Shown piece by piece: positions 1 to 6,934 of a DNA stretch of 13,551 nucleotides; position 1 is the first letter of the stretch; each line of letters begins with the position of its first letter. The notes under the pieces are model-generated. The model did no database searches and was not told the origin of the DNA. It saw nothing but the letters and a program-made list of their open reading frames with translations. Source of the stretch: Atribacterota bacterium (GTDB taxonomy: Bacteria > Atribacterota > Phoenicimicrobiia > Phoenicimicrobiales > Phoenicimicrobiaceae); contig JAUVOA010000012.1 in the NCBI GenBank assembly GCA_030599445.1, positions 1-13,551 of the forward strand. The letters run 5' to 3'. The position numbers and the translations under genes are program-made.

Positions 1-834
1 AAGGTGGCTAAGTGTTTTTCTATAATCATGCTCTGTTAGTTTGACAAGCTTAGTAAGGGTGAAAAAATCTTCCCAAGCTGCTATCTTCCTTTGAAAGGTT
101 AATGTCATTCGTGTGTTTAAAGGTTGTTTAATATGTTTAGCATTCCACGGGCAAACCTGTTGACATATTTCACAGTCTATTATTCGATTTTCTGATACAG
201 TTTTAGCTTCTTCAGGTATATTATCATTTTGAAGAATAAAGGACAGGCATCTATCCTTATTCAATATATAGTCATTTCCAAGTGCTTTTAATGGACAAGC
301 CTCTTGACATTTTTTACAGTTTTTGCATCGATTGGTTTCTTCTTTGTCATTAGGGTCAAGATTAGCATTGGTAATGATTCCACCAAGCGCAAGGAATGTT
401 CCATACTGCCTGGAGATAAGAAGAGAATGCTTACCTTGCCATCCTATGCCAGCTCTTATTGCAGCCAGTTTTAATGGAATAATGGATCCTCCACTCTTTG
501 AATCATCACAAATTAGAGCCCTATATCCTTCATTTTTTAACAAAGTGGAGATAGGTTCAATTTGCTTGGTTACATCATTAAAAAAACCAGAAAGAAACAA
601 TCTACTTGTTCTCCCGTAGTTGGATTTAGCCCAAGATGGAAGAACAAGGCCACCAATATAGACGCCAACAATAATAATTGTCTTTGCGTCAGATAATGAG
701 AGCTTGGGATCTCGGCGTTTAGAATTTTCTAATAAATAATCTTTAAATTCAGATGCATCCGCAAATCCAAGCACATCAATCCCTTGGTATTCTGCAAGTT
801 TTCTAATATTTTCTTGAATATTATTTTTTCGCAT
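1..834 (-). CDS. QueG-like (epoxyqueuosine reductase-like) double [4Fe-4S] protein, 5' part only
   Basis: The open frame runs from an ATG at 834 to the window edge (278 codons, no stop), so the last part of the gene lies outside. Residues 111-140 carry a GIGWQGKHSLLI block like the GW.GK motif of the QueG family. Two ferredoxin-type cysteine clusters follow: C170, C173, C176, C180, then C196, then C221, C224, C228, the last ending in CQQVCPWN, a QueG signature. QueG reduces epoxyqueuosine to queuosine in tRNA using cobalamin and electrons from these clusters. Many genomes carry paralogues of unknown substrate, and the stretch before the GW.GK motif (DDSKSGGSIIP) differs from what I recall of classical QueG, so I name only the family. 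AAAGGA lies about 4 nt before the ATG. It is transcribed away from everything else shown. Confidence 0.85.
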   Translation of the reverse strand, partial: MRKNNIQENIRKLAEYQGIDVLGFADASEFKDYLLENSKRRDPKLSLSDAKTIIIVGVYIGGLVLPSWAKSNYGRTSRLFLSGFFNDVTKQIEPISTLLKNEGYRALICDDSKSGGSIIPLKLAAIRAGIGWQGKHSLLISRQYGTFLALGGIITNANLDPNDKEETNRCKNCKKCQEACPLKALGNDYILNKDRCLSFILQNDNIPEEAKTVSENRIIDCEICQQVCPWNAKHIKQPLNTRMTLTFQRKIAAWEDFFTLTKLVKLTEHDYRKTLSHL

Positions 835-920
835 ATGATCCTTTGATCCTTTTTGTGTAAAATAATGCTTTCTTGCAATTGTAACTAACGTTCCTATAAT
901 AGAACAATAGGGACAAGCAC

Positions 921-1031
921 CTATTTATTAACTTTCTTCTTAGGCCTTCCTTTCGACTTTAACTTAAAAAGTTTCTTAAGCTGCCTTTTAAGCCTTTCTA
1001 TAAAATCATTCGTTCCAAGAGGCAGGCCTGT
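921..1031 (-). pseudogene. Remnant: C-terminal 36 codons of a RAYT-type Y1 transposase
   Basis: Read on the minus strand, 1031 to 921 encodes TGLPLGTNDFIERL, then a Lys/Leu-rich stretch, then GRPKKKVNK and a stop. This matches the C-terminal end of RAYT proteins, which typically shows a PLG..FIE.L block followed by a GRPKK tail. A stop codon immediately precedes the fragment, and the catalytic HUH and Tyr regions are absent, so it cannot be active. The sequence just after the stop (ATAGGTG..TGTCC) recurs after the second RAYT remnant at the right end of the window, which suggests a shared element end. A repeat of the 134-bp family starts about 25 bp upstream of the fragment. Confidence 0.7.
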
Positions 1032-1032
1032 A

Positions 1033-1058
1033 TGTCAGTGAACGGTTCTTTGTCACAC
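1033..1058. repeat. REP-like palindrome, ACGGTT core, at the head of repeat copy A
   Basis: TGTCA at 1033 and GTCACA at 1052-1057 flank a GAACGGTTCTTT core. The same layout (TGTCA, a GGGACGGTT-like core, then TGACA or GTCAC) recurs at 1837-1863, 6551-6578, 9901-9925 and 10673-10699. Here and at 6551 the motif abuts the 134-bp repeat, suggesting it is an end of that element. Confidence 0.55.
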
Positions 1059-1189
1059 TTCAAGAATATATATTTACCTCATTGAATCGCCATCAGAAAG
1101 CAAAAAACTAATTTTTTACAATTTTTCTACATCTTAATACCAATACGATAAAAGGTTTAGAAAATCCTTCTTTTTATAAAAAATAGTTA
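1056..1189. repeat. Dispersed ~134-bp repeat, copy A
   Basis: From CACTTCAAGAATAT to AAAAAATAGTT this stretch is near-identical in layout to 6576-6709 (copy B) and 12131-12262 (copy C). A and C differ by only scattered substitutions across more than 100 bp; B is diverged in its centre. No ORF is shared by the copies. All three lie in the same orientation. The best kept blocks are CACTTCAAGAATAT, TTTTTCTACAT and AATACGA.AAA.G, followed by AAATCCTTCTTT. Nature unknown: a non-autonomous element mobilised by the RAYT seen nearby is the simplest inference. Confidence 0.75.
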
Positions 1190-1239
1190 TGGGGCGCAAG
1201 ATGCAAGATTTAAGTTTTTAGAAAAGAGGGGAAAGATGG

Positions 1240-1259
1240 ATTCCCATTTTCATGGGAAT
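1240..1259. repeat. Perfect 8-bp stem hairpin, REP-type
   Basis: ATTCCCAT and ATGGGAAT flank a TTTC loop, followed by GACATAT. The same tail (GGGAATGACATAT) follows the inverted repeat at 6720-6782 beside copy B, and the shape matches the ATTCCCGC-TTTC-GCGGGAAT type of extragenic palindrome common in bacteria. A second module, CGCTTTCTTCGAAA, lies at about 1307-1320 and has its counterpart at about 6727-6740, but the order of the two modules is swapped between A and B. Confidence 0.6.
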
Positions 1260-1402
1260 GACATATGGGGAGATGGGAATGATAGAAGGTAGCAATAAGA
1301 TTGCCACGCTTTCTTCGAAATTTCACAAGGATAGAGATATTATAACTAACATTATTTACTTATAAATGGGGAAAATGTGTAAAACTTGTGGGAAAATAGC
1401 TT

Positions 1403-1557
1403 CTTGAAAGCCTTATATAATAAGGGTTTTCACCTACATCTAAAATAAGCCGTTTTAAGCGCTTATTTTAAAAAATATGACCAATCACCTTAACCCACCT
1501 TAAGAAACGCCGCTATGACCATATTTCTCTAAAACCCTTATTTTGCAGGGCTTTCAG
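1403..1557. repeat. ~155-bp element bounded by imperfect inverted repeats, with an internal 10-bp hairpin
   Basis: The left end (1403-1430, TTGAAAGCC ... AATAAGGGTTTT) is the imperfect reverse complement of the right end (1531-1557, AAAACCCTTATT ... GGGCTTTCA). Inside, TAAAATAAGC at 1441-1450 pairs perfectly with GCTTATTTTA at 1461-1470. No protein frame is open across it. It looks like a miniature inverted-repeat element or a structured RNA; I see no direct target duplication. Confidence 0.5.
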
Positions 1558-1560
1558 CCT

Positions 1561-1836
1561 CCTAAAAATACAACTTTTAGCCCTTTTTTGCTTCATTTTC
1601 TCCGTATTTTAAAAGCACTGCCACTATCCCATATAACCAAAAAACGCAGAAACCCTTATGTTTTCTACGTTTTAGAGCCTTACTATTTTTTCCTTTAAAA
1701 ACTGATAATCCTCTAATTCTATATATGTTTATCTACCTTACTTAGCTAAAAATCAGCTTTCCTGTTCCTCTCTTTTTCTCCCTTTTTAGGTAATTATTCA
1801 ATTAAAAAGGTGCCACAGAACCACTGTCATATTTTA
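1561..1836. other. AT-rich gene-free stretch with one hairpin (1641-1673)
   Basis: No frame with a credible start and ribosome binding site is present on either strand. The only structure is an inverted repeat: AAAACG.AGAAA at 1641-1652 against TTTTCT.CGTTTT at 1661-1673, whose loop CCCTTATG repeats the AACCCTTAT word also present at the ends of the 1403-1557 element. It lies downstream of exbD, so it may be part of that operon's 3' region. Confidence 0.4.
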
Positions 1837-1863
1837 TTGTCAAAATAACCGTCCCTATGACAA
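1837..1863 (-). repeat. REP-like palindrome just after exbD; possible operon-end stem-loop
   Basis: TTGTCA at 1837-1842 and TGACAA at 1858-1863 form an inverted repeat around a minus-strand GGGACGGTTATT core, 8 bp downstream of the exbD stop. The core matches the palindromes at 9901-9925 and, more loosely, at 1033 and 6551. In RNA the stem could extend by G-U pairs. There is no clear U-run directly after it, so a role as intrinsic terminator is only possible. Confidence 0.5.
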
Positions 1864-1870
1864 TGAAGAA

Positions 1871-2272
1871 TTACTGATGATGAAGGGAAAATTGAATTTG
1901 ATTAATTTTTAATTGATTTGCTAAATCCAGCATATTCACAATATATTGGAAGCCTACTTCTCTATCTGCATATACCGTTACTTCCTTTGTTTCATTTTCT
2001 ATCATAAATTCAAATAAAACATCCGAAAGCTGCTCCCATCCTATTTTTTCCTTTTCTAAAAAAACTTGCCCTTCCTTTGTGATATACAATACAATTTCTT
2101 TTATACCCTTTCCTTCTACCGTATTAGTCCCGGGTAATTGTATGGTTGCCTGCACTTCGTTCATATTGAGTGTTGATGCTACCATAAAAAAGATTAATAA
2201 TAAGAAAACAATATCGATCAATGGGGCTAAATTCATTTCCAAATCTGCTTTTTTAACTCGATATTTTCTCAT
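1871..2272 (-). CDS. exbD: ExbD/TolR-type biopolymer transport protein
   Basis: Inner-membrane proton-channel subunit of the TonB-ExbB-ExbD motor. Numbered from the start chosen here (133 aa): a short basic cytoplasmic end, one membrane segment at about 16-33 (APLIDIVFLLLIFFMV) with the essential acidic residue D20 in the position of the Asp in E. coli ExbD, then a periplasmic domain to the C-terminus. A start 24 nt upstream (2296) is possible, but AGGAG sits 6 nt before the ATG at 2272 and nothing comparable precedes 2296. The gene overlaps the end of exbB by 20 bp, indicating coupled translation. It is the last gene of the cobalamin-riboswitch operon. The family also includes TolR; the tonB and receptor neighbours favour ExbD. 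Confidence 0.9.
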   Translation of the reverse strand: MRKYRVKKADLEMNLAPLIDIVFLLLIFFMVASTLNMNEVQATIQLPGTNTVEGKGIKEIVLYITKEGQVFLEKEKIGWEQLSDVLFEFMIENETKEVTVYADREVGFQYIVNMLDLANQLKINQIQFSLHHQ

Positions 2273-2879
2273 AAGAGACTCCTGATTTTCTGACATAATT
2301 CGTCAATTCAATTTCCCGTCTCTCCGTATGAGTTACCATTTGTTCGAATTTACTTATAAAATAGTAGTAGGCACCCAAACTGGGAATGGAAATGATCAAA
2401 CCAAAGGCGGTAGTAATCAATGCTTCGGATATTCCTTCAGCAAGCTGTTGCGCCTCCACATTTAATGATAAATAATGAAACGTTTTTATCATGCCGGTAA
2501 CAGTTCCCAGCAATCCCAGAGTCGGGCTGATTTTTCCGATAAAATTCAATGATCTCAAATGCCTTTCATATTTGGGAAATTCATGCAATTTGGCTTCATC
2601 CATCTGTTGATACATTTCTTCAACACCGTCATTTAAATGATAAATACCCTTTTTCAATATTTCCCCAATCGGATTTTTTATATCATTACAAATTTTTAGC
2701 GCTTCATTTTTCTTATTCAACCGGATATTTTCCTTGATGGCTCTCATAAAATCATCCGGTATTTCATTCGGAATCCGATAGTATTTAAAGAAACGTTCCA
2801 AAATAATCGCTAATGCAATAATGGAAATAAATAGCAATGGATATATGATGGTCCCCCCTTGCTGTAAAATGCTATACAT
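2253..2879 (-). CDS. exbB: ExbB/TolQ/MotA-family proton channel protein
   Basis: Membrane scaffold and proton-channel subunit that energises TonB. From the chosen start (208 aa, a normal to slightly short ExbB) it has a membrane segment near 10-30, a cytoplasmic region at 31-110, then two segments at about 112-134 and 153-176. The family motifs are visible: ISPTLGLLGTVTGMI at 117-131 and EALITTAFGLIISIP at 152-166. The longer frame begins with an ATG at 2903 overlapping the tonB stop (ATGA), but a strong GAGGTG ribosome site lies within that extension, about 7 nt before the ATG at 2879, so 2879 is preferred. TolQ is the alternative name; the tonB gene directly upstream argues for ExbB. Confidence 0.9.
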   Translation of the reverse strand: MYSILQQGGTIIYPLLFISIIALAIILERFFKYYRIPNEIPDDFMRAIKENIRLNKKNEALKICNDIKNPIGEILKKGIYHLNDGVEEMYQQMDEAKLHEFPKYERHLRSLNFIGKISPTLGLLGTVTGMIKTFHYLSLNVEAQQLAEGISEALITTAFGLIISIPSLGAYYYFISKFEQMVTHTERREIELTNYVRKSGVSYEKISS

Positions 2880-2899
2880 TAAAATCACCTCTCGCTTTT

Positions 2900-3982
2900 T
2901 CATTTTATTTGGAAATTAATTGGAATTAACACCCAACTTTCCCTTTGTTGGTTTCCCTTTCTCGCCGGCTTAAACCGCCATTGCCGGACTGATTTTATGG
3001 CAATTTGATCAAACATTTTATATCCTGATGATTCAAAAATTTGAATTTCTTGTACCTTACCTTCCTTGTCAATAAGTATTTTAAGAATGACCTTCCCTTC
3101 AATATCCCTTTCTCTTAAATTTTTTGGATAGACGGGACGTTGAAATTCGAGCAATTCAGGCGGATTTACATTATCCGGATAATTGTTTCTGGTAAAATCA
3201 AGTGTTTTCTCAATCTCCGGATTCTTCTTTATTTGATCTCCATTTCTACAATCATCCTCTTGATAAGTTATATCAAAATCTTCCTGAACAGGTTTTTCTT
3301 TTAAATATTCATTGTTTTTGCTTTGGCTCGGAAGATTCCGTTCTTTTTCTTGTTCTACTTCTTTTTCCGTTTCTTTGTTCCCGGTCGTCAAAGATTTTTC
3401 CGTCTCTGTTTTTGCCTTTCTATTTTTATCCGGCTGATCGTTATCCATAGAAATTTTTTTATCTTCCCTTAAGGATTCTTCTTCCACTCTTTCAGCAGGA
3501 ATCATTTTATTTGATAGTAGCTTTTTTTCCTGTTCTTGTTTTATTTGATGATTTTTTTTCTTGGCCTCTGCCAGACTTTGAGGTGTCTCTTCTTCTATAA
3601 CCTGATCCGAGCTACCCTTTTGGATAAAATCTTCCGTTATCTCTTTTTCGTCTGTATTATCCTGAATTATTTCTTCAACAGGTAACTTTTTTTTAACGAT
3701 TTTTTCTTCCATATGCAAGATTTGTTTTTCCGTATCTCGATTCTCAATATTTTGAGAATCAGGAACTGATTTCAGTTTCGAAACCTCTGTATTTTCAATC
3801 GGGAAAGAAAGATCCGTTTTTAGCTTTAGGGATATGCGGGCAATATGAGATTTCTCCATTATCTTCTTATTGGATGAAACCTCTAATGAATAAATAAAAC
3901 AGCTAATTAAAAAGAAATGAATTAATAAGGACAATATTAAACAAATCCAGATGGGTTTAGGTTTTTTTATTAATCTTTTCAT
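2900..3982 (-). CDS. tonB: TonB energy-transducing protein with a long charged linker
   Basis: TonB spans the periplasm and passes ExbB/ExbD-derived energy to outer-membrane receptors. The 360-aa product has an N-terminal membrane anchor at about 11-33 that keeps the SxxxH motif (S18, H22) important for coupling. A periplasmic linker follows at about 60-270, and the TonB C-terminal domain at 274-360 contains RPVYPKNLRERDIEG and SVRQWRFKPA. The linker is Lys/Glu/Gln-rich and low in complexity rather than the Pro-rich spacer of enterobacterial TonB; it is longer than in E. coli TonB (about 240 aa in total). The gene lies between the receptor gene and exbB in one operon. The start has only a weak AAGAAG upstream. 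The nearest receptor suggests service to cobalamin uptake, but other receptors elsewhere may share it. Confidence 0.9.
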   Translation of the reverse strand: MKRLIKKPKPIWICLILSLLIHFFLISCFIYSLEVSSNKKIMEKSHIARISLKLKTDLSFPIENTEVSKLKSVPDSQNIENRDTEKQILHMEEKIVKKKLPVEEIIQDNTDEKEITEDFIQKGSSDQVIEEETPQSLAEAKKKNHQIKQEQEKKLLSNKMIPAERVEEESLREDKKISMDNDQPDKNRKAKTETEKSLTTGNKETEKEVEQEKERNLPSQSKNNEYLKEKPVQEDFDITYQEDDCRNGDQIKKNPEIEKTLDFTRNNYPDNVNPPELLEFQRPVYPKNLRERDIEGKVILKILIDKEGKVQEIQIFESSGYKMFDQIAIKSVRQWRFKPARKGNQQRESWVLIPINFQIK

Positions 3983-4016
3983 CTTCTTGTTGGCGGAATC
4001 ATTATTCCGTTGAATT

Positions 4017-4054
4017 TGTCAGGGCAAGTCCAATCAGCAGGACTTGCCCTGACA
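4017..4054 (-). other. Perfect 15-bp stem-loop between the receptor gene and tonB
   Basis: TGTCAGGGCAAGTCC (4017-4031) and GGACTTGCCCTGACA (4040-4054) pair perfectly around an 8-nt loop, 5 bp after the btuB stop. No U-run follows on the minus strand (AATTCAACGG), so it is not a canonical intrinsic terminator. It more likely marks an mRNA processing or stabilising point that sets receptor mRNA above tonB-exbB-exbD, or a leaky terminator. Confidence 0.7.
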
Positions 4055-4059
4055 TTGAT

Positions 4060-5952
4060 TTAAAATTCAAAACTTATACCTGCCGTATACGTTCTTCCGG
4101 TAATCGGAAATCCACTCACCATTTCCGGTTGTTGGTCTAAAATGTTTTTCACAGAAAAATCAAGTTTAACTTTTTGCCCATCCTTTTTGATTAATGTCAA
4201 TTCTTTTCCCATATTCAGATCAATTAGACAATAATTCGGTAAATCATTTGGCCTTTCAGTAATAGCATAACCGTCTAATTGAACATACAATTCTTCTTGA
4301 TTGTCACCAATTTTGTCATAATAGCCAACTCCAAAATTATATTTATGATGAGGTTTGAGCTGGTTATCTGTATCTAAATCCACAGCATTTAGATAACTAT
4401 AACCAAGATTAGCCCTCAAATGGTCACCTAATTCTTTTTTGAAAATAACTTCTATTCCATCAACTCTTGCTGAACCGATATTTAACGGTTTCCAAATTTC
4501 GTCATCCCCAGCAGCCCAATTGATTAAATTTTCAGCATTTTTACGGAAAATATTTAATTCTCCCGTAAAATCACCTTCCTCATTTATATATCGCAATCCT
4601 GCTTCGTATGCCCATGCAACTTCCGGAACCAAATCAGGGTTACCGGCGACATAGGAATCTGCAGGCCAATATAAATCATCAAAATTAGGCGCCCTGTATG
4701 CTCTTCCCACAGATGCATGGAAATTCAACTCATCCTGGAGACGGTAAGAAAAACCAATACGAGGACTAAGTTGATTTCCGAAAATTTGATTGTAATCATA
4801 ACGGATTCCTGCCGTTACTTTCAGGTCATCCATATCAGAAGGTTGCCAAACATCTTGAACAAATATAGCTCCATTCAAGCTATTATGTTCACCGATATCC
4901 GTGCTGTCAACCTGATCATTTTTTATTTCTGCTCCCCAGGTAAAAATATGTTGACTGTCAGAACCATTATCACCAAAAGTGAAATTATAATCAGTGTAAT
5001 CGAAAGAGAATCCCATAGAATTAGTTTTATGAATGCTCGCACCAGTATGCCCCCACATTCCCGGATTATCAAAAAAGACCCGATGAAAAGAATAGAAACC
5101 ATTGGCATTAATATTTTTATCTTCTTCTCTTTTCTGCCAGGTTAAATCCAAATTAAAATCTTGATCTTTCTGAATAGCCTCAGGACTTGGATAATCTATT
5201 GAACCAGGTAAACCTCGGTTGTAATTATGATATCGAAGCGCTAAGCCTATGTCAGTTTGTTGGTCTAATTTATTAATAATTTTCCCTAAAAAATTAATTT
5301 CATCTAATTGACTATTTTCTCGGTCTCCATCAGTAGTAAAATAATTACCTGAAAAATAATAATTTAGATTATCATTGGCCCCCTGATAAGAAGCTTCGTA
5401 ATCTTGGGCACCATATGTACCCACATTCACGTTTACCGCACCTTTGGAATCACCTTTACCTTTTTTAGTAATAATATTTACTACTCCACCAAGAGCATTA
5501 GCCCCATAAATGGCAGAAGCTGGTCCTCGATAAATTTCTATTTTTTCTATTATATTGGCGGGAATCAGCCCTAAATCGATTTTTCCGGTTTGAGGATTAT
5601 TCATCGGTCGTCCGTCAAGCATGACCAGAACCTGCTCGGGAGATGATCCGCGAATACTAATAGCTTTAATTCCGCCGGCATTTCCGTAATCACTGATTTC
5701 CAATCCACTGACAGCACTTAATATATCTGCAAGATTTTCTGCTTGTGCCGCTTCAATTTCTTCTTCGGTGATGACTTCTACGCTGACAATCGAATCCAAC
5801 ACTCTTTCCGGATATTTAGAAGCAATGACCACAATTTCATCCAGACTGAATATCTGATTTTCATTTCCTGAGGCTAATCCTGGTATTACTATAATGATCT
5901 GAATTAAGGCAATTATGCCCATGATAAGCAAAAAATGTTTTTTATTTTCCAT
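4060..5952 (-). CDS. btuB: TonB-dependent outer-membrane receptor, BtuB-like (cobalamin uptake)
   Basis: A 630-aa TonB-dependent receptor, close to BtuB in length. A signal peptide covers about 1-28. A TonB-box-like DEIVVIA lies at 38-44, the plug domain at about 50-163 (with DILSAVSGLEI, VLVMLDGRPM, YRGPASAIYGANALGG and VNIITKK), and a β-barrel of alternating aromatic strands ends in a terminal Phe (GRTYTAGISFEF), as outer-membrane proteins do. Substrate assignment rests mainly on the cobalamin riboswitch upstream; the plug also resembles BtuB. AAAGGAA precedes the ATG by 7 nt. It heads a btuB-tonB-exbB-exbD operon. A corrinoid precursor such as cobinamide is an equally possible ligand. Confidence 0.92.
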   Translation of the reverse strand: MENKKHFLLIMGIIALIQIIIVIPGLASGNENQIFSLDEIVVIASKYPERVLDSIVSVEVITEEEIEAAQAENLADILSAVSGLEISDYGNAGGIKAISIRGSSPEQVLVMLDGRPMNNPQTGKIDLGLIPANIIEKIEIYRGPASAIYGANALGGVVNIITKKGKGDSKGAVNVNVGTYGAQDYEASYQGANDNLNYYFSGNYFTTDGDRENSQLDEINFLGKIINKLDQQTDIGLALRYHNYNRGLPGSIDYPSPEAIQKDQDFNLDLTWQKREEDKNINANGFYSFHRVFFDNPGMWGHTGASIHKTNSMGFSFDYTDYNFTFGDNGSDSQHIFTWGAEIKNDQVDSTDIGEHNSLNGAIFVQDVWQPSDMDDLKVTAGIRYDYNQIFGNQLSPRIGFSYRLQDELNFHASVGRAYRAPNFDDLYWPADSYVAGNPDLVPEVAWAYEAGLRYINEEGDFTGELNIFRKNAENLINWAAGDDEIWKPLNIGSARVDGIEVIFKKELGDHLRANLGYSYLNAVDLDTDNQLKPHHKYNFGVGYYDKIGDNQEELYVQLDGYAITERPNDLPNYCLIDLNMGKELTLIKKDGQKVKLDFSVKNILDQQPEMVSGFPITGRTYTAGISFEF

Positions 5953-5991
5953 GAATAAATTCCTTTCTTATAAAATATAAATTAAACTTTT

Positions 5992-6045
5992 TCAAATCTT
6001 ATTAATATAAAAGATAAACATGATTAGAAATTTATTTACATGCAT
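5992..6045 (-). CDS. Possible 17-aa leader peptide between riboswitch terminator and btuB
   Basis: An ATG at 6045 follows an essentially perfect AAAGGAGGT Shine-Dalgarno at a 4-5 nt distance and opens a frame encoding MHVNKFLIMFIFYINKI, ending at TGA 5992-5994. The peptide is hydrophobic and basic. The site is stronger than that of btuB itself, which starts 39 nt after this stop. It could be a leader ORF that adjusts btuB expression, a genuine small membrane peptide, or the leftover start of a lost gene. No family is recognised. Confidence 0.35.
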   Translation of the reverse strand: MHVNKFLIMFIFYINKI

Positions 6046-6143
6046 GTAGACCTCCTTTAGATTTTTATAATTATAAATTAAATATAATATTCGTAATTGA
6101 TCGTAAAATTACAATGCTCGACCATCACATGTGGCTTACAAAT

Positions 6144-6184
6144 AAAAAAAGGCTGCTTCCTCTATCTAAACAGGAAGTAGCCTT
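6144..6184 (-). terminator. Intrinsic terminator of the cobalamin riboswitch
   Basis: On the minus strand AAGGCTACTTCC (6184-6173) pairs with GGAAGCAGCCTT (6160-6149), a 12-bp stem with one mismatch, directly followed by a T-run at 6150-6144. This is the expression platform of the riboswitch upstream. A GAGTAG word at 6223-6218 could pair with CTACTT in the 5' arm and serve as antiterminator (inference), which would give OFF switching when cobalamin binds. Confidence 0.85.
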
Positions 6185-6222
6185 AAAATTGACGGATAAA
6201 CGCTAATAAAATAGCAACTACT

Positions 6223-6411
6223 CTACCCCTATGTCGGAGGATAGTCAAGCAGACAACCAAGGCAAGTCTACTGGCTTCCGGCCCTTTAAAGCATACCATC
6301 CTTCCCACCTTATCGGGCAGTGAATGATACAAGGTTATGCCGGTTACAGATACGACAATAGCAACGGTCTTTCACCGTTTTCCTTTTTAATTCTTTCAAA
6401 ACCAAAGTTGT
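6223..6411 (-). promoter_or_regulatory. Cobalamin (adenosylcobalamin-type) riboswitch aptamer
   Basis: The minus strand carries the hallmarks of the cobalamin aptamer in order: an outer stem 5' arm near 6411-6402 that pairs with 6262-6253; the GGAAAACGGTGAAAGACC block at about 6383-6366; CACTGCCCGATAAGGTGGGAAGGATG in the middle; and the B12 box GCCAGTAGACTTGCC at 6275-6261. A short hairpin after the core (CTATCC against GGGGTAG, 6244-6223) is placed like P13 of the family. The aptamer begins about 20 nt downstream of a predicted transcription start and is followed by an intrinsic terminator, then the btuB-like gene. The exact subclass was not tested. Confidence 0.92.
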
Positions 6412-6438
6412 TGACTATATTTAATTTTAATTTTTGTT

Positions 6439-6467
6439 ATTATAACATGGACATCATCTAATCACAA
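6439..6467 (-). promoter_or_regulatory. Predicted σ70-type promoter of the riboswitch-btuB operon
   Basis: TTGTGA (6467-6462) and a perfect TATAAT (6444-6439) lie 17 bp apart on the minus strand. Transcription would start near 6432, just ahead of the riboswitch aptamer. Confidence 0.7.
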
Positions 6468-6550
6468 TCATTATCTCTTTTTTAATTATAGTTTTGGAGT
6501 ACTCTTATTAAAAATCATAAATTTGTTTTATTCAGATGTCCGGAAAATAT

Positions 6551-6578
6551 TGTGTCAGGGGGCGGTTCTTCGTCACAC
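6551..6578. repeat. REP-like palindrome at the head of repeat copy B
   Basis: TGTGTCA, a GGGGGCGGTTCTTC core, then GTCACAC, matching the 1033-1058 motif and joined to the 134-bp repeat in the same way. Confidence 0.55.
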
Positions 6579-6709
6579 TTCAAGAATATTTATTTACCTC
6601 ATTGAATCGCCACTAGCGGTTAAAATAATTAGTCCTTTTCAGTTTTTCTACATTTTAAAACTAATACGACAAAGGTTTTGTAAAATCCTTCTTTTTTTAA
6701 AAAATAGTT
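6576..6709. repeat. Dispersed ~134-bp repeat, copy B
   Basis: Same start (CACTTCAAGAATAT), same length (134 bp) and same end (AAAAAATAGTT) as copy A at 1056-1189, in the same orientation. The segment from about 6613 to 6640 is diverged from A and C. It lies upstream of the cobalamin operon promoter and carries no gene. Confidence 0.75.
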
Positions 6710-6719
6710 GCGGGATGAG

Positions 6720-6782
6720 ATTCCCGCGCTTTCTTCGAAAGTCCGCAATGATAGAGGGATGAGTTTCCGATTTCGCGGGAAT
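6720..6782. repeat. REP-type inverted-repeat module after copy B
   Basis: ATTCCCGCG at 6720-6728 is the perfect reverse complement of CGCGGGAAT at 6774-6782. An inner, weaker hairpin at 6763-6782 (GTTTCCGA, TTTC, GCGGGAAT) corresponds to the perfect hairpin at 1240-1259. The inner CGCTTTCTTCGAAA and ATAGAG words also occur after copy A, but in the other order. Confidence 0.55.
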
Positions 6783-6806
6783 GACATATAGAAAGTTGGG
6801 ATCAAA

Positions 6807-6851
6807 TCTTTATACTTGACAGTTAATTAAATTATATGTCAAGAATAAAGA
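6807..6851. repeat. 15-bp inverted repeat downstream of the acyltransferase gene
   Basis: TCTTTATACTTGACA (6807-6821) and TGTCAAGAATAAAGA (6837-6851) pair with one mismatch around a 15-nt AT-rich loop. It lies about 85 bp after the acyltransferase stop and could be a bidirectional transcription stop or the ends of a decayed element. No clear U-run follows on the minus strand. Confidence 0.5.
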
Positions 6852-6934
6852 CCCCATTTTCACTTATAGGAATATCAGTTCTCAGGTTATTTTCATCAAA
6901 ACCGTAATTAGCCATGGCATGGTTAGTATTGACA

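Noticed and set aside
323..619. 98-codon plus-strand frame
   Set aside because: It lies antisense within the QueG-like gene, whose cysteine motifs are unmistakable; no ribosome site.
2253..2296. Longer exbD start at 2296 with 44-bp overlap
   Set aside because: The ATG at 2272 has AGGAG at ideal spacing; 2296 has none.
4717..5145. 142-codon plus-strand frame inside the receptor gene
   Set aside because: It is antisense to the barrel-coding part of btuB, with no start signal and no domain.
6523..6762. 79-codon plus-strand frame across repeat copy B
   Set aside because: It spans a non-coding repeat and is not open in copies A or C; no ribosome binding site.
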